Of a stretch of DNA of 64,000 nucleotides, positions 1-10,245 are shown in pieces; the stretch's first letter is position 1, and each line of letters begins with the position of its first letter. The notes beneath the pieces are model-generated. The model was not told the origin of the DNA and did no database searches. It saw only the letters and a list, made by a program, of their open reading frames with translations. Location of the stretch: NCBI RefSeq assembly GCF_015594545.1, contig NZ_JADIIO010000001.1, forward strand, positions 1,922,001 through 1,986,000, given 5' to 3'. The translations under genes were made by a program, and so were the position numbers. Origin of the DNA: Staphylococcus durrellii (lineage in GTDB: Bacteria; Bacillota; Bacilli; Staphylococcales; Staphylococcaceae).

Positions 1-832
1 TTGGACATGCACCAAACGGACTATTAAAACTAAACATTCTTGGTTCTAACTCACCGATTGAAAACCCACAAATTGGACATGCATGATTTTCCGAAAATTT
101 TAATTCTTCGTCACCGATAACATCGACAACTAAATTTCCCTCTGCTAAACGTAAAGCAGTTTCTATAGAGTCTGCTAAACGTGTTTCAATACCTTCTTTA
201 ACAACGAGTCTATCTACTACAACTTCAATAGTATGATTTTTATTTTTATCAAGCTCTGGTACTTCGTTAATATCTGTAATTTCATCATCGACACGTACAC
301 GAACGTATCCTTTTTTACTAATGTCGTCGATTAATTTTTCGTGTGATCCCTTGCGATGTGATACTACAGGTGCAAGTAGTTGAATTTTAGTGCGCTCTTC
401 TAAATTCAATATTCTATCCGTCATTTGCTGTACCGTTTGTGACTCTATTTCAATATGGTGGTTCGGACAATATGCTTTACCTACACGCGCATATAATAAG
501 CGTATATAATCATATATTTCAGTAACTGTCGCTACAATTGATCTTGGATTTTTACTTGTTGTTTTTTGGTCTATTGAAATTGCAGGTGACAAACCTTCAA
601 TCGTATCGACATCAGGTTTATCCATTTGCCCTAAAAATTGACGTGCATAGGCACTTAACGACTCAACGTAACGTCTTTGTCCTTCCGCGTATATCGTATC
701 AAAGGCAAGAGAAGATTTACCTGAACCAGAAAGACCAGTCATGACAATCAATTTATTTTTAGGGATTTCTATATCAACACTTTTTAAATTATGGGCGCGC
801 GCCCCTTTAACTACAATAGATGGTTCTTTCAT
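1..832 (-). CDS. uvrA: UvrABC excinuclease subunit A, N-terminal part (cut by window edge)
   Basis: DNA-damage-recognition ATPase of nucleotide excision repair, loaded onto DNA with UvrB. Only the first 277 codons are present; the gene runs off the left edge. The translation starts [20 protein letters not shown], has the Walker A motif GLSGSGKS at residues 33-40 and the UvrA-typical [18 protein letters not shown] stretch just after it. The last visible residues (about 250-277) contain the CPIC and CP pairs of the first zinc module. The start codon lies 9 bp after the uvrB stop, so the two genes are co-transcribed and should share the LexA-controlled promoter upstream of uvrB. Confidence 0.97.
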   Translation of the reverse strand, partial: MKEPSIVVKGARAHNLKSVDIEIPKNKLIVMTGLSGSGKSSLAFDTIYAEGQRRYVESLSAYARQFLGQMDKPDVDTIEGLSPAISIDQKTTSKNPRSIVATVTEIYDYIRLLYARVGKAYCPNHHIEIESQTVQQMTDRILNLEERTKIQLLAPVVSHRKGSHEKLIDDISKKGYVRVRVDDEITDINEVPELDKNKNHTIEVVVDRLVVKEGIETRLADSIETALRLAEGNLVVDVIGDEELKFSENHACPICGFSIGELEPRMFSFNSPFGACP

Positions 833-841
833 ATATCAATG

Positions 842-2824
842 TCACCCTTCTGCTTTTAATTCAAATAACATATCTCTAAGTTCAGTCGCTTTTTCAAAGT
901 CTAAGTCTTTAGCTGCTTGCTTCATTTCTTTTTCTATATTTTGAATTGTTTTTTCGCGTTCTTTCTTAGTCATTTTTTTAGGTACTTCTTTTTGTTTTTG
1001 CTCATTAGTGTCATCACTTTCAACTGTAGCGCTAATAACATCATGAATTTTTTTATTTATTGTCGTAGGTGTTATATCATATTTTTCATTGTAAGCCATT
1101 TGTATTTCTCGACGACGCTCAGTTTCATCGATAGCATAACGCATAGAGTCAGTTATTTTGTCACCATACATTATGACTTCACCTTCACTGTTACGTGCCG
1201 CACGACCGATCGTTTGTACTAAAGAACGTTCTGAACGTAAAAATCCTTCTTTATCAGCGTCTAAAATAACTACTAATGAAACTTCTGGAATATCTATACC
1301 CTCTCTTAATAAGTTAATTCCGACAACAACATCATAAGTTCCCATACGTAAATCTCTAATAATTTCAATACGTTCTAGTGTTTTTATTTCGGAGTGCAGA
1401 TAATTGACTTTGATTCCCGCTTCTTTTAAGTAAGTCGTTAAATCTTCACTCATTTTTTTCGTTAATGTGGTAACGAGTACACGTTCATTTTTATCTATGC
1501 GGTCTTGAATTTCCCCTAATAGATCATCAATTTGGTTTTCAGTTGCGCGTACTTCGATTTTAGGATCGAGCAGGCCAGTAGGACGAATAATTTGTTCTAC
1601 CATTTCGTCTGTGTGTTCAATTTCATACGGTCCTGGCGTTGCAGACACATATACAAGCTGATTGGTTTTTTCTTCAAATTCCTCAAATTTTAATGGTCTA
1701 TTATCTAAGGCGCTTGGCAATCTAAAACCGTGATCTACTAACACCTGTTTACGTGCTCTGTCACCATTATACATGCCTCGCACTTGTGGTAACGTTACGT
1801 GTGATTCATCGACCATGATTAACCAATCATCACCAAAGTAATCTAATAATGTATAAGGTGTTGAACCTAATGGTCTTAAAGTTAAATGGACTGAATAGTT
1901 TTCAATACCAGAACAAAAACCCATTTCACGCATCATCTCTAAATCATAGTTTGTACGTTGTTCGAGTCTTTGTGCTTCTAATAATTTATTTTCGGATTTT
2001 AATTCTTCTAATCGTTCTTCTAGTTCATCTTCTATACGTTGGATAGCTGATTTCATTTTTTCTTCACGTGTTACGAAGTGAGAGGCAGGGAAAATTGCAA
2101 AGTGTTCGCGTTCACGTATCACTTCGCCGGTTAAATAATTTACTTCTCTTATTCTATCTATTTCGTCACCGAAAAACTCCACACGGATACACATCTCTTC
2201 ACGAGAAGCGGGGAAAATTTCCACTACATCACCACGTACTCTAAATGTACCGCGTCGAAAATCAATATCGTTACGCATGTATTGTACGTCTACTAACTGA
2301 CGTAATAATTCACTCCTATCCATTTCCATTCCAACTCTTACACTAACAACTAAGTCCCGGTATTCATCTGGATTACCCAAACCATAAATACAACTTACAC
2401 TAGCAATAATAATGACGTCATCTCGTTCAAATAAAGCACTAGTGGCAGAGTGACGTAATTGGTCTATCTCATCGTTAATTGAAGCATCTTTTTCAATGAA
2501 GGTATCTGTGGAAGGCACATATGCTTCTGGTTGATAGTAATCATAATAACTAACAAAATATTCTACTCTATTTTCTGGAAAAAACTCTTTAAACTCACTG
2601 TATAATTGTCCTGCTAATGTTTTGTTGTGAGCGATAATTAGTGTTGGTTTACCAACTTCTTTAATAACGTTACTCATAGTAAACGTTTTACCTGTACCAG
2701 TCGCTCCTAGTAGTGTTTGATGTCTTTTCCCTTCATTTATACCATCTACAATTTTCTCTATAGCTTGGGGTTGATCACCCTCAGGTTTATAATCAGAAGC
2801 TAATTTAAATGAGTAATGTTCCAT
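842..2824 (-). CDS. uvrB: UvrABC excinuclease subunit B
   Basis: Helicase-like damage-verification subunit of nucleotide excision repair. It is 660 aa, normal for the family. Walker A is GATGTGKT at residues 40-47, and the DNA-inserting beta-hairpin is [12 protein letters not shown] at about 93-104. Helicase motif VI is seen as QTIGRAARN near residue 545, and a C-terminal UVR domain that binds UvrA/UvrC occupies about 625-656. An AGGAGGCAT ribosome site precedes the ATG. Upstream lie a LexA box and an extended -10 (TGTTAAAAT, TAAAAT at 2932-2937), so SOS induction of uvrBA is expected. Confidence 0.98.
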   Translation of the reverse strand: MEHYSFKLASDYKPEGDQPQAIEKIVDGINEGKRHQTLLGATGTGKTFTMSNVIKEVGKPTLIIAHNKTLAGQLYSEFKEFFPENRVEYFVSYYDYYQPEAYVPSTDTFIEKDASINDEIDQLRHSATSALFERDDVIIIASVSCIYGLGNPDEYRDLVVSVRVGMEMDRSELLRQLVDVQYMRNDIDFRRGTFRVRGDVVEIFPASREEMCIRVEFFGDEIDRIREVNYLTGEVIREREHFAIFPASHFVTREEKMKSAIQRIEDELEERLEELKSENKLLEAQRLEQRTNYDLEMMREMGFCSGIENYSVHLTLRPLGSTPYTLLDYFGDDWLIMVDESHVTLPQVRGMYNGDRARKQVLVDHGFRLPSALDNRPLKFEEFEEKTNQLVYVSATPGPYEIEHTDEMVEQIIRPTGLLDPKIEVRATENQIDDLLGEIQDRIDKNERVLVTTLTKKMSEDLTTYLKEAGIKVNYLHSEIKTLERIEIIRDLRMGTYDVVVGINLLREGIDIPEVSLVVILDADKEGFLRSERSLVQTIGRAARNSEGEVIMYGDKITDSMRYAIDETERRREIQMAYNEKYDITPTTINKKIHDVISATVESDDTNEQKQKEVPKKMTKKEREKTIQNIEKEMKQAAKDLDFEKATELRDMLFELKAEG

Positions 2825-2931
2825 AAGTGATACATGCCTCCTATTTATTATCGCGCTACAAGTCTTTTTTAAATTTCAACTTGTTCGTATATAACATGTT
2901 ATTTTACATAATTCTGTATTAGTTATACACT

Positions 2932-2972
2932 ATTTTAACAGATTTAGTGTTTTTTATACAAACATTTGTTCG
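2932..2972 (-). promoter_or_regulatory. uvrBA promoter with LexA (SOS) box
   Basis: CAAACATTTGTTCG at 2959-2972 matches the Gram-positive LexA box CGAAC-N4-GTTCG with one mismatch. On the minus strand it is followed by an extended -10 element (TGT-TAAAAT) at 2932-2937, about 22 bp away, so LexA would cover the -35 region. SOS control of uvrB is established in Bacillus and Staphylococcus. The match here is by eye. Confidence 0.85.
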
Positions 2973-2993
2973 TTTTTAAAATTATTATTTCCC

Positions 2994-3034
2994 CAAATAA
3001 AAAACAAACATAGGTTGTGCTCTATGTTTGTTTG
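2994..3034 (-). terminator. Rho-independent terminator after csbA
   Basis: A perfect 12-bp inverted repeat (3003-3014 with 3023-3034, 8-nt loop) is followed on the minus strand by TTTTTTATTT. It ends the yfbR-csbA transcript and insulates the uvrB promoter. Confidence 0.85.
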
Positions 3035-3096
3035 AGAATGTATATAGTATAAATGTATATAGACTTAACAATCAATTTTATTGTTTATTAAGTAAT

Positions 3097-3342
3097 TTAA
3101 TCATAATCATCGTCTTTCTGATGAAACTTTAAAGTATCAATAATGATATAACCTGCAAGAATAGAAACTACATCAATGAAGATTATCCATTCATCATGAA
3201 AGAATCCTTTTTGAACAGATACACCTATTAAGATAAGTGTTAATATTGTCCCTACCCATTTACTTCTAGTTAGCACACTAAATAAAATGACTAATACGCA
3301 TGGAAAAAATGCTGCAAGTATGTACCATATCATACTATTCAC
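3097..3342 (-). CDS. csbA: CsbA-like small membrane protein
   Basis: An 81-residue hydrophobic protein with two or three predicted membrane helices and an acidic tail (HQKDDDYD). Length, hydropathy and position directly upstream of uvrBA match Bacillus CsbA (DUF2198), a general-stress membrane protein of unknown biochemical role. Its ATG overlaps the stop of the upstream nucleotidase gene by 4 bp, so it is translationally coupled to it. The assignment rests mainly on context and hydropathy, as the family is small and weakly conserved. No catalytic residues are recognisable. Confidence 0.7.
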   Translation of the reverse strand: MNSMIWYILAAFFPCVLVILFSVLTRSKWVGTILTLILIGVSVQKGFFHDEWIIFIDVVSILAGYIIIDTLKFHQKDDDYD

Positions 3343-3980
3343 TCATTTCTATTATTGATTAAATTCATTGTTGTATCATATAACTCAGATTTTGGAATAT
3401 ATTTTTCTTGTAACATTTCAGGAATTATATTTTTAATAAAATCTTGCACTGAATATAAGTGGTCAAATTGCATAATTGTTTCTAAAGACATTTCATAAAT
3501 TTCAAAAAACAATGGTTCAGGGTTACGCTTTTGTATTTCACCTAACGTTTCATACAATAAGTCAATCTTATCGGCAACTGATAAGATTTGGCCCTCTAAA
3601 GAATCGTCTTTTCCCTCTTGAAGCCTTTCACGATAAATATTTTGAAAACGTTCTGGTATTTCTTCACTTATAAACGTTTCTACCATTTCTTCTTCTACTT
3701 GTGAGAACAATTTTTTTATTTCTCCACTTGCATATTTCACGGGCGTTTTGATATCCCCAGTAAATATTTCAGCAAAGTCATGGTTTAGTGCCTTTTCATA
3801 TAAGCTTTTCCAATCTACAGTGCTACCACCATACTCTTCAACAGTGCCCAAATATTGTGCGATTTTCGTTACTTTGAACGAATGTGCAGCCACGTTATGT
3901 TCAAAATATTTAAATTTCCCAGGTAGTCTTATTAAAGTTTCTAAGTCAGATAAACGTTTAAAATATTGATGTACACCCAT
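3339..3980 (-). CDS. YfbR-like HD-domain 5'-deoxynucleotidase
   Basis: Predicted metal-dependent phosphohydrolase releasing phosphate from deoxynucleoside 5'-monophosphates. The 213-aa protein carries the HD signature: ENV-like EHNVAAHS at about residues 27-34, the HD pair in ALNHDFAEIFTGDIKTPVKY at about 64-84, and a later VADKIDLLYE helix with the final metal-binding Asp. These match E. coli YfbR and its Gram-positive homologues. AGGAGGCATGTGTC precedes the ATG. It is the first gene of an operon with csbA. Substrate range is inferred from the family only. Confidence 0.82.
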   Translation of the reverse strand: MGVHQYFKRLSDLETLIRLPGKFKYFEHNVAAHSFKVTKIAQYLGTVEEYGGSTVDWKSLYEKALNHDFAEIFTGDIKTPVKYASGEIKKLFSQVEEEMVETFISEEIPERFQNIYRERLQEGKDDSLEGQILSVADKIDLLYETLGEIQKRNPEPLFFEIYEMSLETIMQFDHLYSVQDFIKNIIPEMLQEKYIPKSELYDTTMNLINNRNE

Positions 3981-4116
3981 GACACATGCCTCCTCGTATA
4001 TTTAAATAAAGATTATACTTGTTTCTATTAATTGAAGCAAATGTGATTATTATTACAAGACGATTTATCATGTTTGCTTTAATTAAATTATGCAATGTTT
4101 AGGTGTAATTTTCAAA

Positions 4117-4218
4117 AATAAAACGACCATAACTAAAATGTTTACAATCATACTTACCTTTTAATGGTATAAATAATAACCACTGGTGGTAATACGTGTT
4201 GTGTCATAGTTATAGTCG
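4117..4218 (-). terminator. Composite terminator-like structure after the CHAP hydrolase gene
   Basis: Arms at 4124-4135 and 4207-4218 (CGAC-ATAACTA with TAGTTAT-GTCG, one mismatch) enclose about 71 nt containing a smaller ACCAC/GTGGT hairpin near 4180. On the minus strand the outer stem is followed by TTTTATTTTTG. A terminator is the simplest reading, though the long loop is unusual. Confidence 0.5.
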
Positions 4219-4233
4219 CTAACTTTTAATAAT

Positions 4234-5172
4234 TTAGTGAATATATTGATACGCTGATGTGTTAGTAATCGTACGATAAGATTTTTTACCTAAGCCTTGC
4301 CAATTCATCTCGGACACGACAATTGAACCATCTTGATTCGTCTTTTCGACCACACCTACATGGCCAAATGGTCCAGCCGTTGTTTGAAATACTGCACCTA
4401 CAGAAGGTTGATTATTCACTTTGAAACCTTGATTTTGAGCTGCAGAAGCCCAATTATTAGCATCTCCCCATAAAGTGCCAATTGATTTACCTAATTGTTG
4501 GCGGCGATCAAATGCATAATACGTACATTGGCCCCAGTCATAGTAATTATTATGACCAGTTACATTATACCTTTGTGATATAGATGAAGGCTGTTGTGTA
4601 TATTTAGAATGATTTAATTCATAATTAGGTGCATGTGTATTCATATAGTAATGATTTGAAGGTTTGTTATTATATTTATACGTGTATTGATAAGTTTGTA
4701 CAGTTGGATAAGTTTGTTGTTGTGCTGCATCCGTAGATGGCTTGAACTGCTCCTGCTGAGTATTTGCGTTTGAGTTATTATCAAATGGCGATAAATGTGC
4801 TGATCCCTTTTCAGTAATTGCGATAAGTTGTCCTTCTTGAATACTTTCGGTTAGATTTGGGTTTAATTCATATATTCTTTCTAAAGACACTTTATATTTG
4901 GTGCTAATTTTATATAATGTATCGCCCGTTTTAACTTCTACAATATCTTCATTAGGCAATAATATAGTCGTCCCTTCAACTACATATGTTGTATTTGGTG
5001 CGAATGCATTTAATTTAATGATGTCGGATGTCGTTGATGCATATTTTTCTGCTAATATACTAATCTGTGTTTCTTCTCCTGAAACTGTATGACTTTGGCT
5101 TGCAGAAGCTGAATGACCTAGTAAACCAATTAATGATAAAGAAAAAATAGAACTCGTGATCGTTTTTTTCAT
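4234..5172 (-). CDS. Secreted LysM-CHAP peptidoglycan hydrolase
   Basis: Predicted cell-wall amidase/endopeptidase of the SsaA/Sle1 type. The 312-aa precursor has a signal peptide (KK, hydrophobic core, SASASQS cleavage region at about 22-27). Two LysM-type peptidoglycan-binding repeats follow: a degenerate one at about 30-72 and a clear one at about 78-121 (VKTGDTLYKISTKYKVSLER). A Gln/Tyr/Asn-rich linker spans about 125-205 and a C-terminal CHAP domain about 205-312, with the catalytic Cys in DWGQCTYYAFDRR and His in GPFGHVGVVE. A WalR box lies 72 nt upstream, fitting WalKR control of staphylococcal autolysins. The start has a weak, distant AAAGGA site. Confidence 0.9.
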   Translation of the reverse strand: MKKTITSSIFSLSLIGLLGHSASASQSHTVSGEETQISILAEKYASTTSDIIKLNAFAPNTTYVVEGTTILLPNEDIVEVKTGDTLYKISTKYKVSLERIYELNPNLTESIQEGQLIAITEKGSAHLSPFDNNSNANTQQEQFKPSTDAAQQQTYPTVQTYQYTYKYNNKPSNHYYMNTHAPNYELNHSKYTQQPSSISQRYNVTGHNNYYDWGQCTYYAFDRRQQLGKSIGTLWGDANNWASAAQNQGFKVNNQPSVGAVFQTTAGPFGHVGVVEKTNQDGSIVVSEMNWQGLGKKSYRTITNTSAYQYIH

Positions 5173-5437
5173 GATGTATGTTCAATCCTTTTTTAACAAT
5201 TTTGTGATTTCAATATAGCATAATTATTAAGCACTAGTGCTTCTGTTATCAAGCTGTAATAAAAGCGTTATTTATTAAAATAATGCTTCATTAACAAACG
5301 ATGCAATCATGCATAAAATCAACGTTCTCAAAATCTATTAATTCTGTTTATTAATAAATCTGCTTGAAAATTACATATGATTATATAAATATATACAATT
5401 TCAAAACTTTAATTTATTAACTACTCCTCTTATAACT
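5173..5437. other. Intergenic region upstream of the CHAP hydrolase gene
   Basis: No gene seen. It holds the hydrolase promoter, with a minus-strand extended -10 TGC-TATATT at 5212-5217, a perfect 14-bp palindrome at 5229-5242 and the WalR box at 5244-5260. From about 5270 to 5437 it is AT-rich sequence without a recognisable element. Confidence 0.6.
5244..5260 (+). promoter_or_regulatory. WalR box upstream of the CHAP hydrolase gene
   Basis: TGTTAT-CAAGC-TGTAAT is an exact match to the WalR consensus TGTWAH-N5-TGTWAH. A third, imperfect half-site (CGTTAT, 5266-5271) follows with the same 11-bp period. The box sits just upstream of the expected -35 region of the hydrolase promoter, the usual place for activation. 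Confidence 0.75.
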
Positions 5438-5503
5438 AAAAAATCGCACCAACGTTACTTAACACGCAAATGCCTATCAACGGCATATCACTAGCAACTT
5501 GGT
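5438..5503 (-). terminator. Terminator after prfB
   Basis: Outer stem 5448-5456 with 5496-5503 (ACCAA-GTT / AAC-TTGGT, one bulge) and inner hairpin ATGCC/GGCAT at 5470-5486, followed on the minus strand by a run of six T (5443-5438). Confidence 0.65.
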
Positions 5504-5535
5504 ACGACTTAATCATATTATTGTTTACTTAATTA

Positions 5536-6652
5536 TTATTTTTCGGCATTTGCCATTTGATTACGTAGATAAGCTTCCATAAATGGACCGATCTCTCCAT
5601 CCATTACAGCATCAACTTTTCCAGTTTCTTCATTAGTTCTATGATCTTTTACCATAGAATATGGGTGGAAGACATAGGATCTAATTTGACTGCCCCAACC
5701 GATTTCTTTTTGTTCACCACGTATTTCAGCCATTTGTTTTTCTTGTTCTTCTAATTCTAGTTGATACAATTTAGCTTTTAACATTTTCAACGCTGCTTCA
5801 CGGTTTTTAATTTGAGAACGTTCGTTTTGGTTATTTACTACAATACCTGTTGGGTGGTGGGTAATACGAATTGCGGATTCAGTTTTATTAATGTGTTGAC
5901 CGCCGGCACCTGAAGCTCTGAACGTATCAATTGTAATATCGTCTGGATTAATTTCAATTTCAATCTCATTATTATTAAATTCAGGTATAACGTCACAAGA
6001 AGCAAAAGAGGTATGACGTCTCCCTGATGAATCAAATGGTGATATACGCACTAATCTATGGACGCCTTTTTCAGCCTTTAAGTGACCGTAGGCATTGTGA
6101 CCTTTTACAATTATCGTCACACTCTTCACACCAGCCTCATCACCCGGTTGGTAGTCAGCCGTTTCAACTTTATATCCTTGTTGTTCACAATAACGTTGGT
6201 ACATTCTTAATAACATACTTGTCCAATCTTGTGATTCGGTACCACCTGCCCCCGGGTGCAGTTCTAATATAGCGTTGTTTGCGTCGTATGGCCCGTCTAA
6301 TAACAATTGTAATTCAAATTGGTCAATTTTGCCGTTAAGTTCATTTATTTGAATTTCTAATGCATCCTTCATATCCTGATCATTTTCATCTATTAACAAT
6401 TCATGCGTAGCTGACATATCATCTAACTCATCAGTCAAAGTATTAAAATCATTAACGACAGATTTTAATGCATTATTTTTATCGATAATTTCTTGTGCTT
6501 TATTTTGATCGTCCCAAAATGTTGGATCTGCCATCATTTCTTCATACTCTTGTATATTAGTCTCTTTCTCTTCTAAGTCAAAGAGACCCCCTAAGTTGTT
6601 CTAATTTTGATGTATAACTTTCTAAATTCCTTTTCATTTCTGATAATTCCAC
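5536..6652 (-). CDS. prfB: Peptide chain release factor 2 (with programmed +1 frameshift)
   Basis: RF2, which terminates translation at UGA and UAA. The coding sequence is split: a 24-codon first frame begins at a GTG (6652-6650) with an AGGAG site and reads to an in-frame TGA at 6580-6578. Translation then continues in the +1 frame for 347 codons, giving 371 aa. The main frame contains the GGQ motif ([15 protein letters not shown]) that enters the peptidyl-transferase centre. The RF2-specific anticodon-like tripeptide is not SPF at the usual spot by eye, but [12 protein letters not shown] is present and matches RF2 proteins. The shift makes synthesis autoregulatory. Confidence 0.97.
6577..6593 (-). 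promoter_or_regulatory. RF2 programmed frameshift site
   Basis: On the minus strand AGGGGGTCTCTTTGAC holds the three conserved parts: an internal Shine-Dalgarno-like AGGGGG, the slippery CTT codon, and the TGA-C stop context. Low RF2 slows termination at this TGA and favours slipping from CTT to TTT into the +1 frame. Confidence 0.95.
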
Positions 6653-6766
6653 TTTACATCGCTCCTATTAACGTTTGTTTAAGGTTCAATTGTTCAATTT
6701 TTAATAACCTAATCATTGTTAAAGTATATCATTATATACCATTTTTCAAACTGTTATTATTACGTA

Positions 6767-6809
6767 GTAAAAAACTGAAGCATGTTAAACATTTTAACAT
6801 ACTCCAGTT
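6767..6809 (-). terminator. Terminator after secA
   Basis: The stem AACTG-AG-ATGTTAA pairs across 6773-6789 and 6793-6809 with mismatches and is followed on the minus strand by six T. Confidence 0.88.
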
Positions 6810-6817
6810 AAGTAATT

Positions 6818-9349
6818 TTATGCGCCGTGGCAATTTTTATATTTTTTACCGCTACCACAAGGACATGGGTCGTTTCTTCCAATATGTTCATCTTTAACAT
6901 AAGGTTGCGCTTTAGTTTTTTCTTTGCCGTCTTCAGCTGAGACATGCTCAGCTTTACCAAAGCTTGTAGATTTATCTCTTTCTATGTCGTCTTCAACGGT
7001 TACAACAGATTTCAAAATATATTTACTAACGTCTTCTTCTATTTGTTGCATCATTGTATCGAATAGTTGATGTCCTTCATTTTGGTAATCACGTAATGGG
7101 TTTTGTTGCCCATAAGAACGTAAATGGATACCTTCTCTAAGTTGATCCATCGTATCAATATGATCAGTCCAATGCGTATCAATAGAACGTAATAAAATCA
7201 TACGCTCAAATTCATCGAATTGTTCACCTATTTCTTCTTTTTGCTGTGCTAAAGCTTTTTCAACTTTTTCCCATACTAGTTGGTAAATATCTTCGCTGTC
7301 CTTACCTTTAATTTCAGATGTAGTTAACTCATTCTCATTTAAGAATACATCATCAATGTAGTTAACGAATGGCTCGTAATCTGGATTTTCTTCATCATCA
7401 TTGATATAGTGCGCAACACTACGTTCTAAAGTTGATTGCAGCATTGATTCTACAAGCTCACTACTATTTTCACTGTCGATAATACTGTTACGTTCACCAT
7501 AAATAATTTCACGTTGTTTACGTAGTACATCATCGTATTCAAGAATACGTTTACGTGTATCAAAGTTGTTCCCTTCAACACGTTTTTGCGCAGACTCAAC
7601 AGCACGAGATACCATCTTAGATTCTATAGGTGTTGAATCATCCATACCTAAACGGTCCATCATTTTTTGTAATCTTTCTGAACCGAAACGTACCATTAAT
7701 TCGTCTTGTAATGATAAATAGAAGCGACTGTCACCACGGTCACCTTGACGTCCAGAACGTCCTCTTAATTGGTCATCAATACGTCTAGATTCATGTCGTT
7801 CTGTTCCGATAACTGCTAAACCGCCTAATTCTTCGACACCAGCACCAAGTTTAATATCAGTACCACGACCAGCCATGTTTGTCGCGATAGTTACAGCACC
7901 ACGTTGACCTGCATTGGCAATGATTTCCGCTTCACGTTCGTGGTTTTTAGCATTTAGTATATCATGGCGTATGCCACGTTTTTTTAACAAATTAGAAATA
8001 TATTCACTTGTCTCAACTGCTACCGTACCAAGCAGTACGGGTTGTCCTAATTTATGTTTTTCAATCACATCTTCAACAACTGCATCAAATTTACCTTGTT
8101 GACTAATATAAATTAAATCTGGTTTATCGGCACGTTGTACCGGTTTGTTAGTTGGTATTTGAGTAACTGTCATATTGTAAATATTTCTAAATTCTTCTTC
8201 TTCCGTTTTGGCTGTACCAGTCATACCGGATAACTTGTTATACATTCTAAAGAAGTTTTGGAATGTAATAGAAGCCATCGTTTTAGATTCGTTTTGAATT
8301 TTCACGCCTTCTTTAGCTTCAATAGCTTGGTGTAAACCTTCAGAGAAACGACGTCCTGGCATAGTACGTCCAGTAAATTGATCAACGATTAAGATCTCAC
8401 CATCATTAATCATATAGTCTACGTCACGTTGTAACGTTACATGGGCACGTAGAGCCGTATTAATATGACTATTGATTTCAACATTCTTAACGTCATATAA
8501 GTTATCAATCTTAAACATACGTTCTGCTTTATCGATACCTTGTTCAGTTAATTGAACTGCTTTTGTTTTTTCATCATAATTATAATCATCTTCAGTTTTT
8601 AACATTTTGGCGAATACGTTAGCTTGAGTATATAAAGAAGTAGATTTTTCAGCTTCACCTGAAATAATTAATGGTGTACGTGCTTCATCAATTAAAATTG
8701 AATCGACTTCGTCAATAATTGCGAAATTTAACGGGCGCATTACGCGTTCTTCGGCATAGTTAACCATATTATCACGTAAATAATCGAAGCCTAGTTCATT
8801 ATTCGTACTATACGTAATATCATCTGCGTATGCGGCACGCTTTTCTTCGGTTGACTTATTGTTTAAGTTTAAACCTACAGATAAGCCTAAAAAGTTATAT
8901 AATTCAGCCATTTCTTCACTTTGTGAACTAGCTAAATATTCATTGACTGTAATGACATGGACACCATGTCCTGCCAAAGCATTTAAATAAGTAGGCATAG
9001 TTGCCGTAAGTGTTTTACCTTCACCTGTACGCATTTCTGCAATATCCCCTTTATGGATAGCAATACCACCCATAACTTGGACGCGATAAGGCACCATATT
9101 GAAAACACGTTTAGAACCTTCACGTACTAAAGCAAAGGCTTCCGGTAAAATATCTTCTAATAATTTTTCTTGTTTTTTAATATCTTCTTCTGCTTGCAAT
9201 TTCTCTTGAAATTCTGCAGTTTTATTTCGAATCTCTTCATCAGTTAGTATTGCTATTTCCTCTTCTAATGAGAGCACTTTGTCTGCTAATTTACCAAGGC
9301 GTTTTATTTCTTTACTATTGCCATCAGCAATCTTTGATAAAAAACCCAT
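6818..9349 (-). CDS. secA: Preprotein translocase ATPase SecA
   Basis: Motor of the general secretion pathway that drives unfolded preproteins through SecYEG. It is 843 aa. Walker A is MRTGEGKT at residues 106-113 and the DEVD Walker B is in [15 protein letters not shown] near 210. The preprotein cross-linking and helical scaffold domains follow, then a C-terminal zinc/SecB-type motif [13 protein letters not shown] (about 830-841). An AAAGGAG site precedes the ATG. It is the housekeeping SecA1 rather than the accessory SecA2, by length and by the intact C-terminal zinc motif. It has its own terminator before prfB. Confidence 0.98.
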   Translation of the reverse strand: MGFLSKIADGNSKEIKRLGKLADKVLSLEEEIAILTDEEIRNKTAEFQEKLQAEEDIKKQEKLLEDILPEAFALVREGSKRVFNMVPYRVQVMGGIAIHKGDIAEMRTGEGKTLTATMPTYLNALAGHGVHVITVNEYLASSQSEEMAELYNFLGLSVGLNLNNKSTEEKRAAYADDITYSTNNELGFDYLRDNMVNYAEERVMRPLNFAIIDEVDSILIDEARTPLIISGEAEKSTSLYTQANVFAKMLKTEDDYNYDEKTKAVQLTEQGIDKAERMFKIDNLYDVKNVEINSHINTALRAHVTLQRDVDYMINDGEILIVDQFTGRTMPGRRFSEGLHQAIEAKEGVKIQNESKTMASITFQNFFRMYNKLSGMTGTAKTEEEEFRNIYNMTVTQIPTNKPVQRADKPDLIYISQQGKFDAVVEDVIEKHKLGQPVLLGTVAVETSEYISNLLKKRGIRHDILNAKNHEREAEIIANAGQRGAVTIATNMAGRGTDIKLGAGVEELGGLAVIGTERHESRRIDDQLRGRSGRQGDRGDSRFYLSLQDELMVRFGSERLQKMMDRLGMDDSTPIESKMVSRAVESAQKRVEGNNFDTRKRILEYDDVLRKQREIIYGERNSIIDSENSSELVESMLQSTLERSVAHYINDDEENPDYEPFVNYIDDVFLNENELTTSEIKGKDSEDIYQLVWEKVEKALAQQKEEIGEQFDEFERMILLRSIDTHWTDHIDTMDQLREGIHLRSYGQQNPLRDYQNEGHQLFDTMMQQIEEDVSKYILKSVVTVEDDIERDKSTSFGKAEHVSAEDGKEKTKAQPYVKDEHIGRNDPCPCGSGKKYKNCHGA

Positions 9350-9549
9350 TCTGTTCGCTCCTTTAGCTTATTAACTCTTTTCCTTACAACAATTTATATT
9401 ACCATTTATAAGCTTAAATTTACACTTATATCACCGTTAGTCAAAAATAGTTATGCTTTGTTTTTATATTTTTTAAATAGCTTTAAATTCTTTTTATTAA
9501 TTAAGTTTATGAAAGCAGTTTTCACTTTCAAATTATTACATAATAACAT

Positions 9550-9591
9550 AACAAAAATTAAGCGTCCAAGATTTAACATATCTTGGACGCT
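9550..9591 (-). terminator. Terminator after hpf
   Basis: A perfect 12-bp stem (9561-9572 with 9580-9591, loop TTAACAT) is followed on the minus strand by TTAATTTTTG. Confidence 0.88.
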
Positions 9592-9612
9592 AGAAACTAA
9601 AATTAAAAATTA

Positions 9613-10179
9613 TTATTCAGATGTTTCAATTAACCCGTATTTACCATCTTTACGCTTATAGACGATACTCGTACCATCTGTCTCGCGATCTGTAAAAATA
9701 AAGAAATCATGCCCTAATAAATCCATCTGTAACACTGCTTCTTCTGAATCCATCGGTTTTAAACTGAACTGTTTAGAACGTATAATTTCGAAATCTGCAT
9801 CTTCAGTTTTATCTTCGTTCACTTCGTTATTATTTGTTTCTGTAATTTCAGCAAAAACATCTGGTTCACCGCGGTCTCTATGTTTGCGATTGACTCTCGT
9901 TTTATATTTTCGAACTTGTCGTTCTAACTTACTGTTAATTAAATCGATTCCAGCATATAAATCATCATTTCGTTCTTCTGCTCTTAACGACACATTTTTA
10001 AGTGGAATAGTAACTTCAATTTTACTAGTTGAATTAGTATACGTCTTCACTTTCACATGTGCAGTAGCATCTGGTACATCATTAAAATACCGTTCTAGTT
10101 TACCAATCTTATCCTCAATATAGTTTCGAATTGCATCAGTAATAGTGAGGTTCTCTCCGTGAATTTCAAATCTGATCAT
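9613..10179 (-). CDS. hpf: Long-form hibernation promoting factor
   Basis: Ribosome-binding protein that dimerises 70S particles into inactive 100S ribosomes in stationary phase or stress. At 188 aa it is the long form: an S30AE/YfiA-like N-terminal domain at about 1-100 ([30 protein letters not shown] in shape), an acidic Asn/Glu-rich linker at about 105-130, and a C-terminal dimerisation domain at about 132-185 ([22 protein letters not shown]). An AAAGGAG site precedes the ATG. It lies between comFC and secA, the same order as in Bacillus and S. aureus. Confidence 0.96.
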   Translation of the reverse strand: MIRFEIHGENLTITDAIRNYIEDKIGKLERYFNDVPDATAHVKVKTYTNSTSKIEVTIPLKNVSLRAEERNDDLYAGIDLINSKLERQVRKYKTRVNRKHRDRGEPDVFAEITETNNNEVNEDKTEDADFEIIRSKQFSLKPMDSEEAVLQMDLLGHDFFIFTDRETDGTSIVYKRKDGKYGLIETSE

Positions 10180-10245
10180 AGTAATCGACTCCTTTAAAAC
10201 CCCTGTATTGGTAATGTTGCTTATCTTTATAATACCACTTTTCTC

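Noticed and set aside
2875..2895. Second LexA box near CAACTTGTTCG upstream of uvrB
   Set aside because: The half-sites are too close together (2 nt rather than 4) and the left half is poor.
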